Positions 34,106-42,839 of a DNA stretch of 64,000 bases are shown here, in pieces. Each line of letters opens with the position of its first letter. Position 1 is the first letter of the stretch. The DNA is from Nitratiruptor tergarcus DSM 16512 (GTDB lineage Bacteria > Campylobacterota > Campylobacteria > Campylobacterales > Nitratiruptoraceae), in assembly GCF_027946175.1 (NCBI RefSeq), contig NZ_AP026671.1, positions 992,001 to 1,056,000 of the forward strand, given 5' to 3'. A model generated the notes under the pieces. It worked only from the letters and a program-made list of their open reading frames with translations, was not told the DNA's origin and made no database searches. The translations under genes were made by a program, and so were the position numbers.

Positions 34106-34789
34106 CTAAAATGGCCATATTTTCATAATGAAATTTGCAAGCCAGCCGGGACGCTGTGTAGTATTTAAAAACCCTTTTCCATTGTATTCAACATACATAT
34201 CTGCAATTTTTGATGAGTCAATACTATTGTCAGGATTGATATCTTGAGGTTTTACTATGCCAGATATTTTGATGTATTGTGTATCATTGTTGATTTTGAC
34301 ATATTTTGTACCTACAATAAAAAGGTTACCGTTGGGATAGACTTTTACCACTCGTGCTGTTATTTTCGCTATGAGTTTAGCACTTCTATTGGTACCGCCT
34401 TTTCCTTGAAATGCATTGGTTGATTTTTGATTAATTCCAAATATAGTCGATTTGTTGTGAGGAAGCTTTTTATCCAGTACCGTCACAGATGGAAAAGAGA
34501 GGTTAAGATTGTTACTCCTTTGGCTCTTTGTATCTGTTGTTCCAGTACCTTGGAGATTTTCATTGACCAATATCGTAACAATATCACCTATATTATGTGC
34601 TTTTGCATCACTAAAGAGATTATCATACCCTGTATAAAGAGATCCTGGGGCTTTATATGTGGGCTTAGGAGCAACTTCACTCATAACTGGTATTTTTGGC
34701 GGCTCTTTTTGGACAAGCTCCTTTTGGGCACATCCACTGAGTAGTATTAATAGACAAAACCAACTACACCGTTGGACAAAACTTTGCAT
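34106..34789 (-). CDS. flgH: Flagellar L-ring lipoprotein
   Basis: 227 residues. The lipobox LSGC ends an 18-20 residue signal, so it is an outer-membrane lipoprotein. FlgH blocks include SLYTGYDNLFSDAKAHNIGD, ILVNENLQGTGTTDTKSQRS and the C-terminal YVEYNGKGFLNTTQRPGWLA. AAGGT upstream; its 5' end overlaps flgA by 43 bases. Confidence 0.94.
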   Translation of the reverse strand: MQSFVQRCSWFCLLILLSGCAQKELVQKEPPKIPVMSEVAPKPTYKAPGSLYTGYDNLFSDAKAHNIGDIVTILVNENLQGTGTTDTKSQRSNNLNLSFPSVTVLDKKLPHNKSTIFGINQKSTNAFQGKGGTNRSAKLIAKITARVVKVYPNGNLFIVGTKYVKINNDTQYIKISGIVKPQDINPDNSIDSSKIADMYVEYNGKGFLNTTQRPGWLANFIMKIWPF

Positions 34790-35688
34790 CGTAGTACCTT
34801 ATTTGAAGAGAGATTCTTGACTCGTATTATATCACCTACATTTCCATTCTCAAGAGCAAGACCAAGAAGCTCAATATGTATGCCATCTCTTTGATAGATG
34901 ATTTTCACACTTCTTTTTCTTTTGACGGCATAGTTTGGCTCTATCATATACTCTTTGATAATCACATTTGCTCCGATATCTCTCTTTGCCACAGCTCCTA
35001 ATACTTCGCCAGCAGACACAAATTTTTGTGCAGAATTTTTTAGGCGCACTTTTTTGGTTGTAATATCTCTATCTGTAATAACGGTTCCTTTTGGAATTTT
35101 TTTGGTGGCTACTGCAGCTTGTATAAAACGCTCTATAGCTACACTTGCGCGCAGACTCTTTAATACTTTTCGTTGTGAAAAGATTTTTATCCGTAGATAT
35201 ATATGAGCAAAGCTGACTGTGGTGGGCTTTATTGCAATATGATACCCCTCAGGAGGTATTTTTATTGCTACTTTTGGCAAATCAATGCTTTTAATACGAA
35301 TATGAGGATAGTTTGCTTGTATAAATTCTTCTATCTGCTTTCGCAGATTCTGTTTTGTAAGAAGAGTTGCTTTTTTAAACAGAACTACTTTTTGACCAAC
35401 TATTTTGACTTTTTTCGTATCAATCAAACTATTTGCCAATATTTTGGTTATTTCTGCTTGAGTAATGACTCCATCGCTACGATATTGAGGAGGGATTTGC
35501 AATGAGGCTATAAGATTTTTTATATTTGATGGTGCTTCAATAGTAGCGATATCGGCTAACTTTAAAGGAGATTTATCTAAAACGCTTGTTTTTAGTACTA
35601 TGAGATTTTGCGCAGCAGCAAAAAGGACTAAGCCTAAAAGGAGAAAAAGATTACGACTTAAGATTCGCAACAGTTCGCAGCATCTCAT
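34747..35688 (-). CDS. flgA: P-ring assembly chaperone FlgA
   Basis: 313 residues with a signal peptide (FLLLGLVLFAAAQ). The C-terminal SAF-type domain is evident: KKIPKGTVITDRDITTKKVR, VLGAVAKRDIGANVIIKEYM, LENGNVGDIIRVKNLSSNKV. FlgA helps FlgI assemble in the periplasm. The gene overlaps flgG upstream by 38 bases and flgH downstream by 43, so the exact start is uncertain. Confidence 0.9.
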   Translation of the reverse strand: MRCCELLRILSRNLFLLLGLVLFAAAQNLIVLKTSVLDKSPLKLADIATIEAPSNIKNLIASLQIPPQYRSDGVITQAEITKILANSLIDTKKVKIVGQKVVLFKKATLLTKQNLRKQIEEFIQANYPHIRIKSIDLPKVAIKIPPEGYHIAIKPTTVSFAHIYLRIKIFSQRKVLKSLRASVAIERFIQAAVATKKIPKGTVITDRDITTKKVRLKNSAQKFVSAGEVLGAVAKRDIGANVIIKEYMIEPNYAVKRKRSVKIIYQRDGIHIELLGLALENGNVGDIIRVKNLSSNKVLRCKVLSNGVVGFVY

Positions 35689-36451
35689 CTGAAGTTGTCA
35701 CACCTTTTGAGTTCATTTCGTATGCCCTTTGAGCAACGATAAGATTTACCATCTCCTCAACGATATTGACATTGGAACTTTCTAAAAATCCTTGAGAGAG
35801 CTTTCCAAAACCATCTGTGTTAGGATCTCCTTCCACTGCTTCAGATGAAGCTTCAGTAGCCAAAAAGAGGTTTTGTCCTATTGCTTTAAGTCCTGCAGGA
35901 TTCACAAAACGATAGAGCTTGATATCTCCTAACTCTTCTACAGTTTGCGTACCTCCCTCATTGCGTACGGCATTGACTTTTCCATTAGGGCTAATAGAGA
36001 TACTTACAAGAGTCTCAGGTGAGTTTACCTGAATATTTGGCATGAGCTTATACCCTTCGCTTGTTACAATATATCCCTCATTGTCGATTTGAAAATTCCC
36101 TGCTCTTGTATATGCTTCACCCCCATTAGGAAGCTCGATTTTAAAAAAACCTCTCCCCTCGATCGCTACATCAAGATCTCTTTCAGTGTGCTTGAGGCTT
36201 CCTTGAGAAAAGATCTTACTTACATCAGAGACTTTTACTCCCAAGCCGACTTGGATTCCTGATGGTACTCTATTGCCATCAGCACTTACTACGCCGGGAT
36301 CTTTGATATTTTGATAGATAAGATCTTCAAAGTTTGCTCTGCTCTGTTTAAATCCCACTGTATTGACATTTGCAATATTGTGAGAAACAACATCCAAGTT
36401 TGTCTGCTGCGCAGCCATTCCCGAAGCTGATGTCCATAGTGCCCGTATCAT
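35651..36451 (-). CDS. flgG: Distal rod protein FlgG
   Basis: 266 residues. MIRALWTSASGMAAQQTNLD and VSHNIANVNTVGFKQSRANF are textbook FlgG, as is the C-terminal SSNVNIVEEMVNLIVAQRAY. It forms the distal rod. AAGGAG ribosome site. flgF lies 11 bases upstream. Confidence 0.96.
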   Translation of the reverse strand: MIRALWTSASGMAAQQTNLDVVSHNIANVNTVGFKQSRANFEDLIYQNIKDPGVVSADGNRVPSGIQVGLGVKVSDVSKIFSQGSLKHTERDLDVAIEGRGFFKIELPNGGEAYTRAGNFQIDNEGYIVTSEGYKLMPNIQVNSPETLVSISISPNGKVNAVRNEGGTQTVEELGDIKLYRFVNPAGLKAIGQNLFLATEASSEAVEGDPNTDGFGKLSQGFLESSNVNIVEEMVNLIVAQRAYEMNSKGVTTSDEMLRTVANLKS

Positions 36452-36462
36452 CTTCTCTCCTT

Positions 36463-37179
36463 TTAAGCTTTACCGATTTCATTTGTTTTTTGATTGAGTT
36501 GCTCGAGACTCTTTATCATGTTACTATACATCTCAAATCTTCTTTGCGCAGTAATAAGTGAAGTCATCTCTACAATAGGATTGAGATTGCTTCCTTCTAA
36601 AAATCCCTGTTTAAGTTTATATGTAGCAGGCTGCTCACTCCCCTTTGCAAGATAATAGGTATCACCCATAGGTTCAATTTTTGCAAAATCTTTAATTTGT
36701 AGTTTTGCTACTGCTTCTCCCTGTTGATAGATTGTCCCATCTTCACCAAGATCTACTCTTTTGCGTGAATCAAGCTTTATAGGTTTATCTCTATCATCAA
36801 GCAAGAAATTACCATTTTTATCCACTAGATACCCCTCTTCATTGAGGAAAAAGTGGCCGCTGCGTGTAAGTATCTTTTCTCCCCCTTTTTGCACAAGAAA
36901 ATACCCACTTCCTTCAATAGCAAAATCAAGAGGATTCCCTGTTTGCCTCAATGGACCCTGTTTCATATCAATAAGAGTCTCTTGAAACCGTGGGAAAACA
37001 AAAAGGTGATTTGCATCCCCTCCATTTTCATCAAGTCTTTGACTCATCTCTTTTATAAGGAGTTTTTTAAACCCATCCGTATTGGCATTGGCAATATTGT
37101 TAGTGGTAGTGTCGAGCTGCTCCATCGCACGTGACCCACCACTTGCTAGCATATAGATCGATTGCATATCAAGGGCCAT
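36463..37179 (-). CDS. flgF: Proximal rod protein FlgF
   Basis: 238 residues, same family as FlgG but shorter: MLASGGSRAMEQLDTTTNNI, ANTDGFKKLLIKEMS, FLEGSNLNPIVEMTSLITAQ-RRFEM. Its position before flgG and length identify FlgF. GAGGT ribosome site, three bases after the fliN/Y stop. Confidence 0.9.
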   Translation of the reverse strand: MALDMQSIYMLASGGSRAMEQLDTTTNNIANANTDGFKKLLIKEMSQRLDENGGDANHLFVFPRFQETLIDMKQGPLRQTGNPLDFAIEGSGYFLVQKGGEKILTRSGHFFLNEEGYLVDKNGNFLLDDRDKPIKLDSRKRVDLGEDGTIYQQGEAVAKLQIKDFAKIEPMGDTYYLAKGSEQPATYKLKQGFLEGSNLNPIVEMTSLITAQRRFEMYSNMIKSLEQLNQKTNEIGKA

Positions 37180-37182
37180 TTT

Positions 37183-37689
37183 TTACCTCTCTAAAATCTT
37201 TAGTCTATCTTCTGGTTTTATAATGTGGGTTATTTTGATACCAAAGTTATTTTTTACTGTATAGAGCTCTCCTTTTGCAATGACTCTTCCATTTACTTTG
37301 AGATCTATTGGCTCATTGACATACCTATCAAGCTCTATAACACTGTTTGGATTGAGTTTGAGCACATCCTCTAAAGGCATCTGCGTTGATCCAATCTCCA
37401 CAGTAATTTCAAGTGGAATATCCAGTAAAAGTGAGAGCTTCGAATCAACACTCTTTTCATACTCACCAAACTCATCTAATGGTTTTGTATTCTCTTCATC
37501 ATTATAACTCATTTGAGCAAACTGCTGTGCCATAAGCTCGTCTGGACTTAACTCTTCACTCTTTTCATCAGCATTCTCTTCTTGTGTGCTCTCTTGGGCT
37601 TCCGGTTCCTCTATCTGTTCATCACCCATATCTGCAAACTGTTGTGCCATGAGCTCATCTGGACTCAGTTCTTTATTCTCTTCACTCAT
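37183..37689 (-). CDS. Second FliN-domain switch protein (FliN/FliY-like) with tandem CheY-docking-like peptides
   Basis: 168 residues. The C-terminal 80 form a SpoA/FliN domain (LSLLLDIPLEITVEIGSTQM, LNPNSVIELDRYVNEPIDLK, GELYTVKNNFGIKITHI). The first 85 residues are acidic and unstructured and hold two nearly identical peptides, ELSPDELMAQQFADM (7-21) and ELSPDELMAQQFAQM (46-60). These resemble the FliM N-terminal CheY-binding peptide (LSQEEIDALL here). There is no CheC/FliY phosphatase domain. It overlaps fliM by eight bases. With the minimal FliN (16569) it likely completes the C-ring base. Confidence 0.88.
   Translation of the reverse strand: MSEENKELSPDELMAQQFADMGDEQIEEPEAQESTQEENADEKSEELSPDELMAQQFAQMSYNDEENTKPLDEFGEYEKSVDSKLSLLLDIPLEITVEIGSTQMPLEDVLKLNPNSVIELDRYVNEPIDLKVNGRVIAKGELYTVKNNFGIKITHIIKPEDRLKILER
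37510..37671 (-). repeat. Tandem 15-residue motif in the FliN/Y N-terminus
   Basis: Copies at 37627-37671 and 37510-37554 encode ELSPDELMAQQFA-M, 39 codons apart, with 14 of 15 residues identical. The DNA copies differ at several third positions, so the protein sequence has been conserved while the DNA has drifted, which argues for selection and not a recent duplication. Confidence 0.88.
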
Positions 37690-38653
37690 TCTCTTCTTCC
37701 TTACTTACTTCCTCTTTTAGAAGTGCTGCATAACGATCTCCAACTTTACCCAGTCTACATACAAATTTCTCTTTATCTGCAATGCGGAGCTTTACTAGAT
37801 CCTCTTTACTTACATCTAACATCAACTCAGTACCTACTTCCCAACCTATGATTTCTCGCAAAAAATACTCTTTTTTTGCTAGCTCCAACGTTACCTCTAC
37901 ATCTGTTTGCAATAAAAGCTCATTGAGCTTCTCTTTCCACGCAGTATCTACCTCTCCTGAGAATTCGCTATATATCACATCTTTAATAGGCAAGAACATT
38001 CCTTGCGGATAGCAAAAATATATAGGAGCCTCATACCCATCAATATCAACAAGACACTCTGCAATAATAACCTTCTCATTTCCTGAAGTTATTTTTGCAA
38101 GAGCAGGATTGAGCTCAGTCGATCTCTTCTCTACTTCAATATTATATACTAAAGAAAATGTTTCTTGCAGTTTTTTAAGAGCCAAATCTATAAAATCTTT
38201 AATCACATAGGTCTCAAGTTTTGTAAACTCTCTTCCTTCTACTTTAAAAGGTTTAGCAGGTCCTCCAAACATCACACTGATTATTGTAAAAACAAGTCTT
38301 GAATCCACAACTAAAAGAGCTGTCTCTTTCAAAGGTTTCATCGTAAAGGTTGTATAACTTGAGGGCATTGGAATTTTAAACATAAATGTATTGAAGCGTG
38401 TAATGTATATGCTCTCTTTGGAGACCATATTTATTTTTGGAAGAAGTTTACGAATATCATCACGAAAACTCTTAGCCCATCGCTCATAAATGAGTTCTAA
38501 GCCAGGAAGTCCACCTTTTTTAATACTTTCAAGTTCACTAAAATCAAAAGGTCGGATATCTGATTGCTCTTGCGGCTCTTCTGTTGCACCAGCATCATCA
38601 CCGCCAAGTAGCGCATCAATCTCCTCTTGGGAGAGAAATTCTTGTTCAGACAT
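37682..38653 (-). CDS. fliM: Flagellar motor switch protein FliM
   Basis: 323 residues. N-terminal CheY-P docking peptide FLSQEEIDALLGGDD (5-19), the CheC-like middle domain (RWAKSFRDDIRKLLPKINMV, SVMFGGPAKPFKVEGREFTK) and a C-terminal SpoA domain (LTLELAKKEYFLREIIGWEV region). FliM receives the chemotaxis signal and changes rotor direction. A 153-base AT-rich gap with a candidate promoter (38721-38750) separates it from fliG. Confidence 0.95.
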   Translation of the reverse strand: MSEQEFLSQEEIDALLGGDDAGATEEPQEQSDIRPFDFSELESIKKGGLPGLELIYERWAKSFRDDIRKLLPKINMVSKESIYITRFNTFMFKIPMPSSYTTFTMKPLKETALLVVDSRLVFTIISVMFGGPAKPFKVEGREFTKLETYVIKDFIDLALKKLQETFSLVYNIEVEKRSTELNPALAKITSGNEKVIIAECLVDIDGYEAPIYFCYPQGMFLPIKDVIYSEFSGEVDTAWKEKLNELLLQTDVEVTLELAKKEYFLREIIGWEVGTELMLDVSKEDLVKLRIADKEKFVCRLGKVGDRYAALLKEEVSKEEENE

Positions 38654-38720
38654 CCTTAACCTTCATAAATCACTTAATAAAATTATATTTTCTCATTCTA
38701 TTTTATTGATAAAACTATAT

Positions 38721-38750
38721 ATTATATTTGATTATCGTCAATTTTTACAA
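38721..38750 (-). promoter_or_regulatory. Candidate sigma70 promoter of the fliM-flgF block
   Basis: On the minus strand TTGTAA (38745-38750) and a perfect TATAAT (38721-38726) are 18 bases apart, 68 bases before the fliM start, in the only sizeable gap of the block. I saw no sigma54-type TGGC-N8-TGC element here. Confidence 0.5.
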
Positions 38751-38806
38751 GCTATTTATTTAGAAATAACAAAAAACGTCAAAACAGATACATTTCTCCC
38801 ATAAAA

Positions 38807-39856
38807 TCATACATACTCTTCACCGGCGCCAAATTCAATAACACCTTTATTGATGAGATTTTTGATCTCTTCAATAACTTTCTTCTGCGCTTTTTCTACA
38901 TCACTCTTTTTCACTGGACCCAATACTTCCATATCCTCCAGGAACATCTCTGCAGCTCTTTTTGACATATTAGAAAGAAATTTATTGAGTATATCCTCTG
39001 GTGCACCCTTGAGTGCGAGCATGAGATCGTTTTTATCAATGTTTTTGAGTATCTCAATAATAGCTTTGTTGTCAAGTTTGATAATATCTTCAAATTTAAA
39101 CATTCTCTCTTCGATATTATCAGCTAAAAGTTCATCCTCTTTACGTACATCTTCAAGGAGTTCTACTTGGAGATCTTTTGGCAATGCATTCACAATTTCT
39201 GCTGCAACATCAATACCACTAAGAGTCTCTTCATTGCCAGCACCAATTGTGAGAAGCTCCTCTTCAAGAGTGTTAGCTACAACTTTGAGAGTTTGTGAAG
39301 AGATTTTTTCTATAGAAGCGATACGTTTAATAACCTCTTCTTGTACATTAGTCACACCAACGCGCTTAGGAATATATTGCAAAATCTCCGCAGCTTTGGA
39401 GGGTTTAAGCTGTGATAATATCAGTGCAATTACTTGAGGATGCTCATCTTTGATAAGGTTCGCAACCATTTTGGCATCAAGTTTTTCCAACTCTTTAAAT
39501 ATCGCTTTTCCCTCTTGCTCATCAAATGTTTCGCTGAGGAGTTTTTCTAAAAGCTCAGGAGGCAACGCCTCTTGTAAGATTTTTTTGAGATGATCTGGAG
39601 CAATTTTAACAGGCGATATATTTTTTAGATGCTCGTATGCCTCTTCAAGAACAGATTTGAGCACCTCTTTAGAGGGGGTTTCCAAAGATAATATAGTTTT
39701 AATGAGTTTTTCAATCTCATGCTCTTTAAGCCTTTTGAAAATATGTACCGTCACCTCTTCTGGTAATGATGAAATAAGTATTGCAGCTTTTTGTAATCCG
39801 TTTACACTTTTTTTGTCATCAGCCGCCAAATTAAACCTTTTTTGCTTTTGGAACAT
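38807..39856 (-). CDS. fliG: Flagellar motor switch protein FliG
   Basis: 349 residues with the three FliG domains: N-terminal KAAILISSLPEEVTVHIFKR, middle DEHPQVIALILSQLKPSKAA with the EHPQ motif, and C-terminal FEDIIKLDNKAIIEILKNID and DLMLALKGAPEDILNKFLSN, carrying the charged torque ridge. FliG links FliF and FliM and meets the stator. No clear ribosome site precedes the ATG. It is divergent from the chemotaxis operon and separated from fliF, its usual neighbour. Confidence 0.95.
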   Translation of the reverse strand: MFQKQKRFNLAADDKKSVNGLQKAAILISSLPEEVTVHIFKRLKEHEIEKLIKTILSLETPSKEVLKSVLEEAYEHLKNISPVKIAPDHLKKILQEALPPELLEKLLSETFDEQEGKAIFKELEKLDAKMVANLIKDEHPQVIALILSQLKPSKAAEILQYIPKRVGVTNVQEEVIKRIASIEKISSQTLKVVANTLEEELLTIGAGNEETLSGIDVAAEIVNALPKDLQVELLEDVRKEDELLADNIEERMFKFEDIIKLDNKAIIEILKNIDKNDLMLALKGAPEDILNKFLSNMSKRAAEMFLEDMEVLGPVKKSDVEKAQKKVIEEIKNLINKGVIEFGAGEEYV

Positions 39857-39872
39857 TTTAATATTTTTTTAT

Positions 39873-39898
39873 TAAAAATCCTATGAAATTACCGATAA
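39873..39898 (+). promoter_or_regulatory. Sigma28 (FliA) promoter of the chemotaxis operon
   Basis: TAAA (39873-39876) and ACCGATAA (39891-39898) are 14 bases apart, one short of the ideal 15; the -10 box matches seven of eight consensus bases. It is 30 bases before the ATG at 39928. It shows that the first gene starts at 39928, not at the upstream ATG at 39883, which lies inside the promoter. Confidence 0.68.
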
Positions 39899-39927
39899 TC
39901 ACAAAAATCACCTGCAAAGGGATACGC

Positions 39928-40269
39928 ATGTCAGGATTGAATAATGAGCAAATAGCAATAGCAATAAATCATATCAATTTAGCAAAAGACGAGATTACTG
40001 AGTGTGCTAATACTCTCTATGCGACACTAGAGATGTTAGAAGAGCAGTGCGATAATCATGAGATGAAAGAGAGCATTATCAAAGCAATCGCTACATTGCA
40101 AATGCAAGACATTGTCACACAAAGGTTAACAAAACTAGAAGATTTTATGCAGCGTATCGATACTGTAACTTCTCTTCCTCAAGACAATGCATATCTTGAA
40201 GAGTTTGCGTGGGAAAATGAAGTGGATCAAAACGATATAGATGCAATGTTCAATGAAAGAAAAGGATAA
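39928..40269 (+). CDS. Short CheZ-like CheY-P phosphatase candidate
   Basis: 113 residues from ATG 39928, with AAAGG upstream. Two long helices (about 8-40 and 44-78) make a hairpin like the CheZ core. The second contains QMQDIVTQRLTKL, with D61 and Q65 in the DxxxQ spacing of CheZ catalytic residues. The C-terminus reads DQNDIDAMFNERKG (100-113), close to the FliM CheY-docking peptide (QAEIDALL type) and analogous to the CheY-binding tail of CheZ. About half the size of enteric CheZ. First gene of the che operon, three bases before cheA. Function is inferred from motifs and position. Confidence 0.72.
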   Translation: MSGLNNEQIAIAINHINLAKDEITECANTLYATLEMLEEQCDNHEMKESIIKAIATLQMQDIVTQRLTKLEDFMQRIDTVTSLPQDNAYLEEFAWENEVDQNDIDAMFNERKG

Positions 40270-40272
40270 TCT

Positions 40273-42321
40273 ATGCATATACAAATAACAGAAGATATGC
40301 AAGAGATTTTGGATGAGTTTATACAAGAAGCTGAAGAGATCCTAGAAAATCTCGATCAAGAGCTCATAGAGCTGGAAAATGATCCTACAAACAAAGAGTT
40401 ACTCAACCAGATTTTTCGGGGTATGCATACCCTTAAAGGTGGAGCAGGTTTTTTAGGCTTAGAAAGTATCATCAATCTTGCCCATATCATCGAAAGTATT
40501 TTCGACAAACTTCGCAACGATGAACTCCAGCTCAATTCAGATATGATGGATACGATTTTGGAAGGTATCGATATTATCAAAAACTCTATCGAAACACTCA
40601 AAACACAAAATGAGATTCCAGACACACAAGATATTCAAGGCATATTAGATAAACTTAATGATCTTCTTGAAGGAAAAGAAATAACATCAACACAAGAAGA
40701 ACCTGTAGAAGATGCAGCACCTCAAGCGCAAGAAGATATAACTCAATCACATGATGAAGACCAAGAAGTACCCGTAGCACAGATAGATAAAGAGATTGAA
40801 ATTGTGTTTCATGAAGATGTAGATCCAGATATCCAAAAACTCATCTTGCAATATCCTGATAAATCTATGATAGAGATCCTCGATGAACTCATATTGCTTC
40901 CACCAGAAGAGCGAGATATGGATCTCATCGCAAAACTTGATGAACTCATTCAGCAAGGCAAAGATGTAGAGGATCTCATTGTACAAAAAATTGTAAAAGA
41001 AAAAAAAGAGCTTGAAGAAAAAACAATTGAAGAAAAGTGCGAGGTTGTAGAAGCACCTCAAGAAGAAAAGAAGCAAAAAGCTCCAGCACCATCTCCCAAA
41101 GCGCCAGCCAAAAAGGCAAAAAAAGAGGAAGGGGAGACGATACGTATCGATATAGAGAGAGTCTCTACACTCATGAATCTGGTGGGAGAACTTGTTTTAG
41201 ATCGCAACCGTATTGTCAAACTTACATCCAGACTCAACACTACACAAGATGATACAGAAGTTATCGAAGAGCTTAGTGAAGCAATAGCTGGAATGAGTAG
41301 AAGCGTCTCAGATTTGCAAGAAGTGGTAATGAAACTGCGCATGCAGCCAGTAAAACGTATTTTTAGTAAATTTCCTCGCATCGTAAGAGATTTGGCAAAA
41401 AAAGTTGGCAAAAAAATCAATCTTGAACTCGAAGGTGAAGATACAGAAATCGATAGAAGTATTCTCAATCAGCTTGAAGATCCGCTCATTCACTTGGTAC
41501 GTAACTCTATCGATCACGGCATAGAGCCACCTGAAGAGCGTATCGCAAAAGGTAAACCAGAATATGGCACAATTTTGCTCTCGGCTCTTCAAGAGGGAGA
41601 TCGCATCATCGTATCAATTGAGGATGATGGACGTGGAATAGATCCAGATAAGGTCAAACAAAAAGCTATAGAAAAAGGGCTTATTAGACCTGAGCAAGCA
41701 GAACAGATGAGTGATAAAGAAGCGTTTGAACTCATTTTTATGCCTGGATTTTCTACAGTGGAAAAGGTAAGCGATTTGAGTGGACGTGGTGTAGGAATGG
41801 ATGTGGTAGCAAATGTGATTCACTCTTTGCGCGGAGCAATTGAAGTAGAGAGTGAAAAAGATGAGGGAACTAAAATCACTATGAAACTTCCACTTACAGT
41901 TGCTATCATACGTACCCTTATGGTGGGCGTTAATAATCGTATATTTGCTATACCACTTTTTAGCGTTGTTGAAATTATTAAATACCGTCCAGAAGATATC
42001 AAAGATGTTGGTATTTATAAATCACTTATGCTCAGAGACGAAGTCTATCTCTTTTTTCATCTCAATGAGCTTTTTGATATAGAAAGTAGCAGTGAAAACA
42101 AATTTGTCATTATCATCAACATTGGAGAAAAAAATATCGCTATTGCAGTAGATAATCTCTATGGAGAAGAAGAGATTGTTATTAAACCTCTTGGTGAGAT
42201 GCTCAAAGATGTAGAAGGTATTGCAGGAGCAACTATTACAGGTGATGGAAAAGTGGTACTGATACTTGATATTAAATCTCTTATCAACGATAAACGTAAC
42301 GATCTCATAGGAGTTATCTAA
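40273..42321 (+). CDS. cheA: Chemotaxis histidine kinase
   Basis: 682 residues. Hpt domain at about 1-105 with phospho-His H52 in MHTLKGGAGF; an acidic linker/P2 region (about 130-290); P3 dimerisation helix (VSTLMNLVGELVLDRNRI); ATPase with N box HLVRNSIDHGIE, DDGRGI and GRGVGMDVV; and a CheW-like P5 domain to the end (LPLTVAIIRTLMVGV...LDIKSLI). Unlike CheA of Campylobacter and Helicobacter, it has no C-terminal receiver domain. Good AAAGGA site. Overlaps cheW as TAATG. Confidence 0.95.
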   Translation: MHIQITEDMQEILDEFIQEAEEILENLDQELIELENDPTNKELLNQIFRGMHTLKGGAGFLGLESIINLAHIIESIFDKLRNDELQLNSDMMDTILEGIDIIKNSIETLKTQNEIPDTQDIQGILDKLNDLLEGKEITSTQEEPVEDAAPQAQEDITQSHDEDQEVPVAQIDKEIEIVFHEDVDPDIQKLILQYPDKSMIEILDELILLPPEERDMDLIAKLDELIQQGKDVEDLIVQKIVKEKKELEEKTIEEKCEVVEAPQEEKKQKAPAPSPKAPAKKAKKEEGETIRIDIERVSTLMNLVGELVLDRNRIVKLTSRLNTTQDDTEVIEELSEAIAGMSRSVSDLQEVVMKLRMQPVKRIFSKFPRIVRDLAKKVGKKINLELEGEDTEIDRSILNQLEDPLIHLVRNSIDHGIEPPEERIAKGKPEYGTILLSALQEGDRIIVSIEDDGRGIDPDKVKQKAIEKGLIRPEQAEQMSDKEAFELIFMPGFSTVEKVSDLSGRGVGMDVVANVIHSLRGAIEVESEKDEGTKITMKLPLTVAIIRTLMVGVNNRIFAIPLFSVVEIIKYRPEDIKDVGIYKSLMLRDEVYLFFHLNELFDIESSSENKFVIIINIGEKNIAIAVDNLYGEEEIVIKPLGEMLKDVEGIAGATITGDGKVVLILDIKSLINDKRNDLIGVI

Positions 42322-42830
42322 TGAACGACATTGAAGTATTAGGTCTTAGTGAAACAATAGAAGAAGATCTTAAAGAAGAGCAGCGAGTTATTGCTTTTTT
42401 ACTTAATAAGGAACTTATTGGCATTGATATCAAAAACATTATCAAAATTACAAAGCGTCTTGATATAACTCCTGTACCTAAAACACCAGAGCATATATTA
42501 GGAGTGATGAATCTGCGTGGCAATATTGTACCAGTAGTCAATGTAAAGCAGATGCTGGGGCTTCCTCACGACAAAAAAGAGGAACAAGAATTTATCCTTA
42601 TTATCGATTCAGCTATTGGCAATATCGGACTTATGATTGATCAAGTGGTAGGCGCTATAACAATAGATGATGAAGAGATACTCCCAGCTCCTATCAACTC
42701 TATCGGGATTGATGCTAAATATATAACTGGAGTGGTCGTTACTGATGAAGAGGTAGGTGATAAAAACCTTCTCATCCTTCTTGATATTGAAAAACTGTTT
42801 CATAAATCTGACCAAGAAAACGAAGAATAA
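42321..42830 (+). CDS. cheW: Chemotaxis coupling protein CheW
   Basis: 169 residues, a single CheW domain: RVIAFLLNKELIGIDIKNII, VPKTPEHILGVMNLRGNIVP, VVNVKQMLGLP. It couples chemoreceptors to CheA. An N-terminal extension of about 20 residues (DIEVLGLSETIEEDLKEEQ) precedes the domain. AGGAG upstream; start overlaps the cheA stop. Confidence 0.95.
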   Translation: MNDIEVLGLSETIEEDLKEEQRVIAFLLNKELIGIDIKNIIKITKRLDITPVPKTPEHILGVMNLRGNIVPVVNVKQMLGLPHDKKEEQEFILIIDSAIGNIGLMIDQVVGAITIDDEEILPAPINSIGIDAKYITGVVVTDEEVGDKNLLILLDIEKLFHKSDQENEE

Positions 42831-42839
42831 GAGGCTGCC

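Noticed and set aside
38850-39437. 195-codon open frame opposite fliG
   Set aside because: Ser/Leu-rich translation typical of an antisense shadow, no ribosome site, and fliG is certain.
39883-39927. Fifteen-codon N-terminal extension of the CheZ-like gene
   Set aside because: It overlaps the sigma28 promoter, lacks a good ribosome site and encodes no conserved residues; 39928 has AAAGG upstream.
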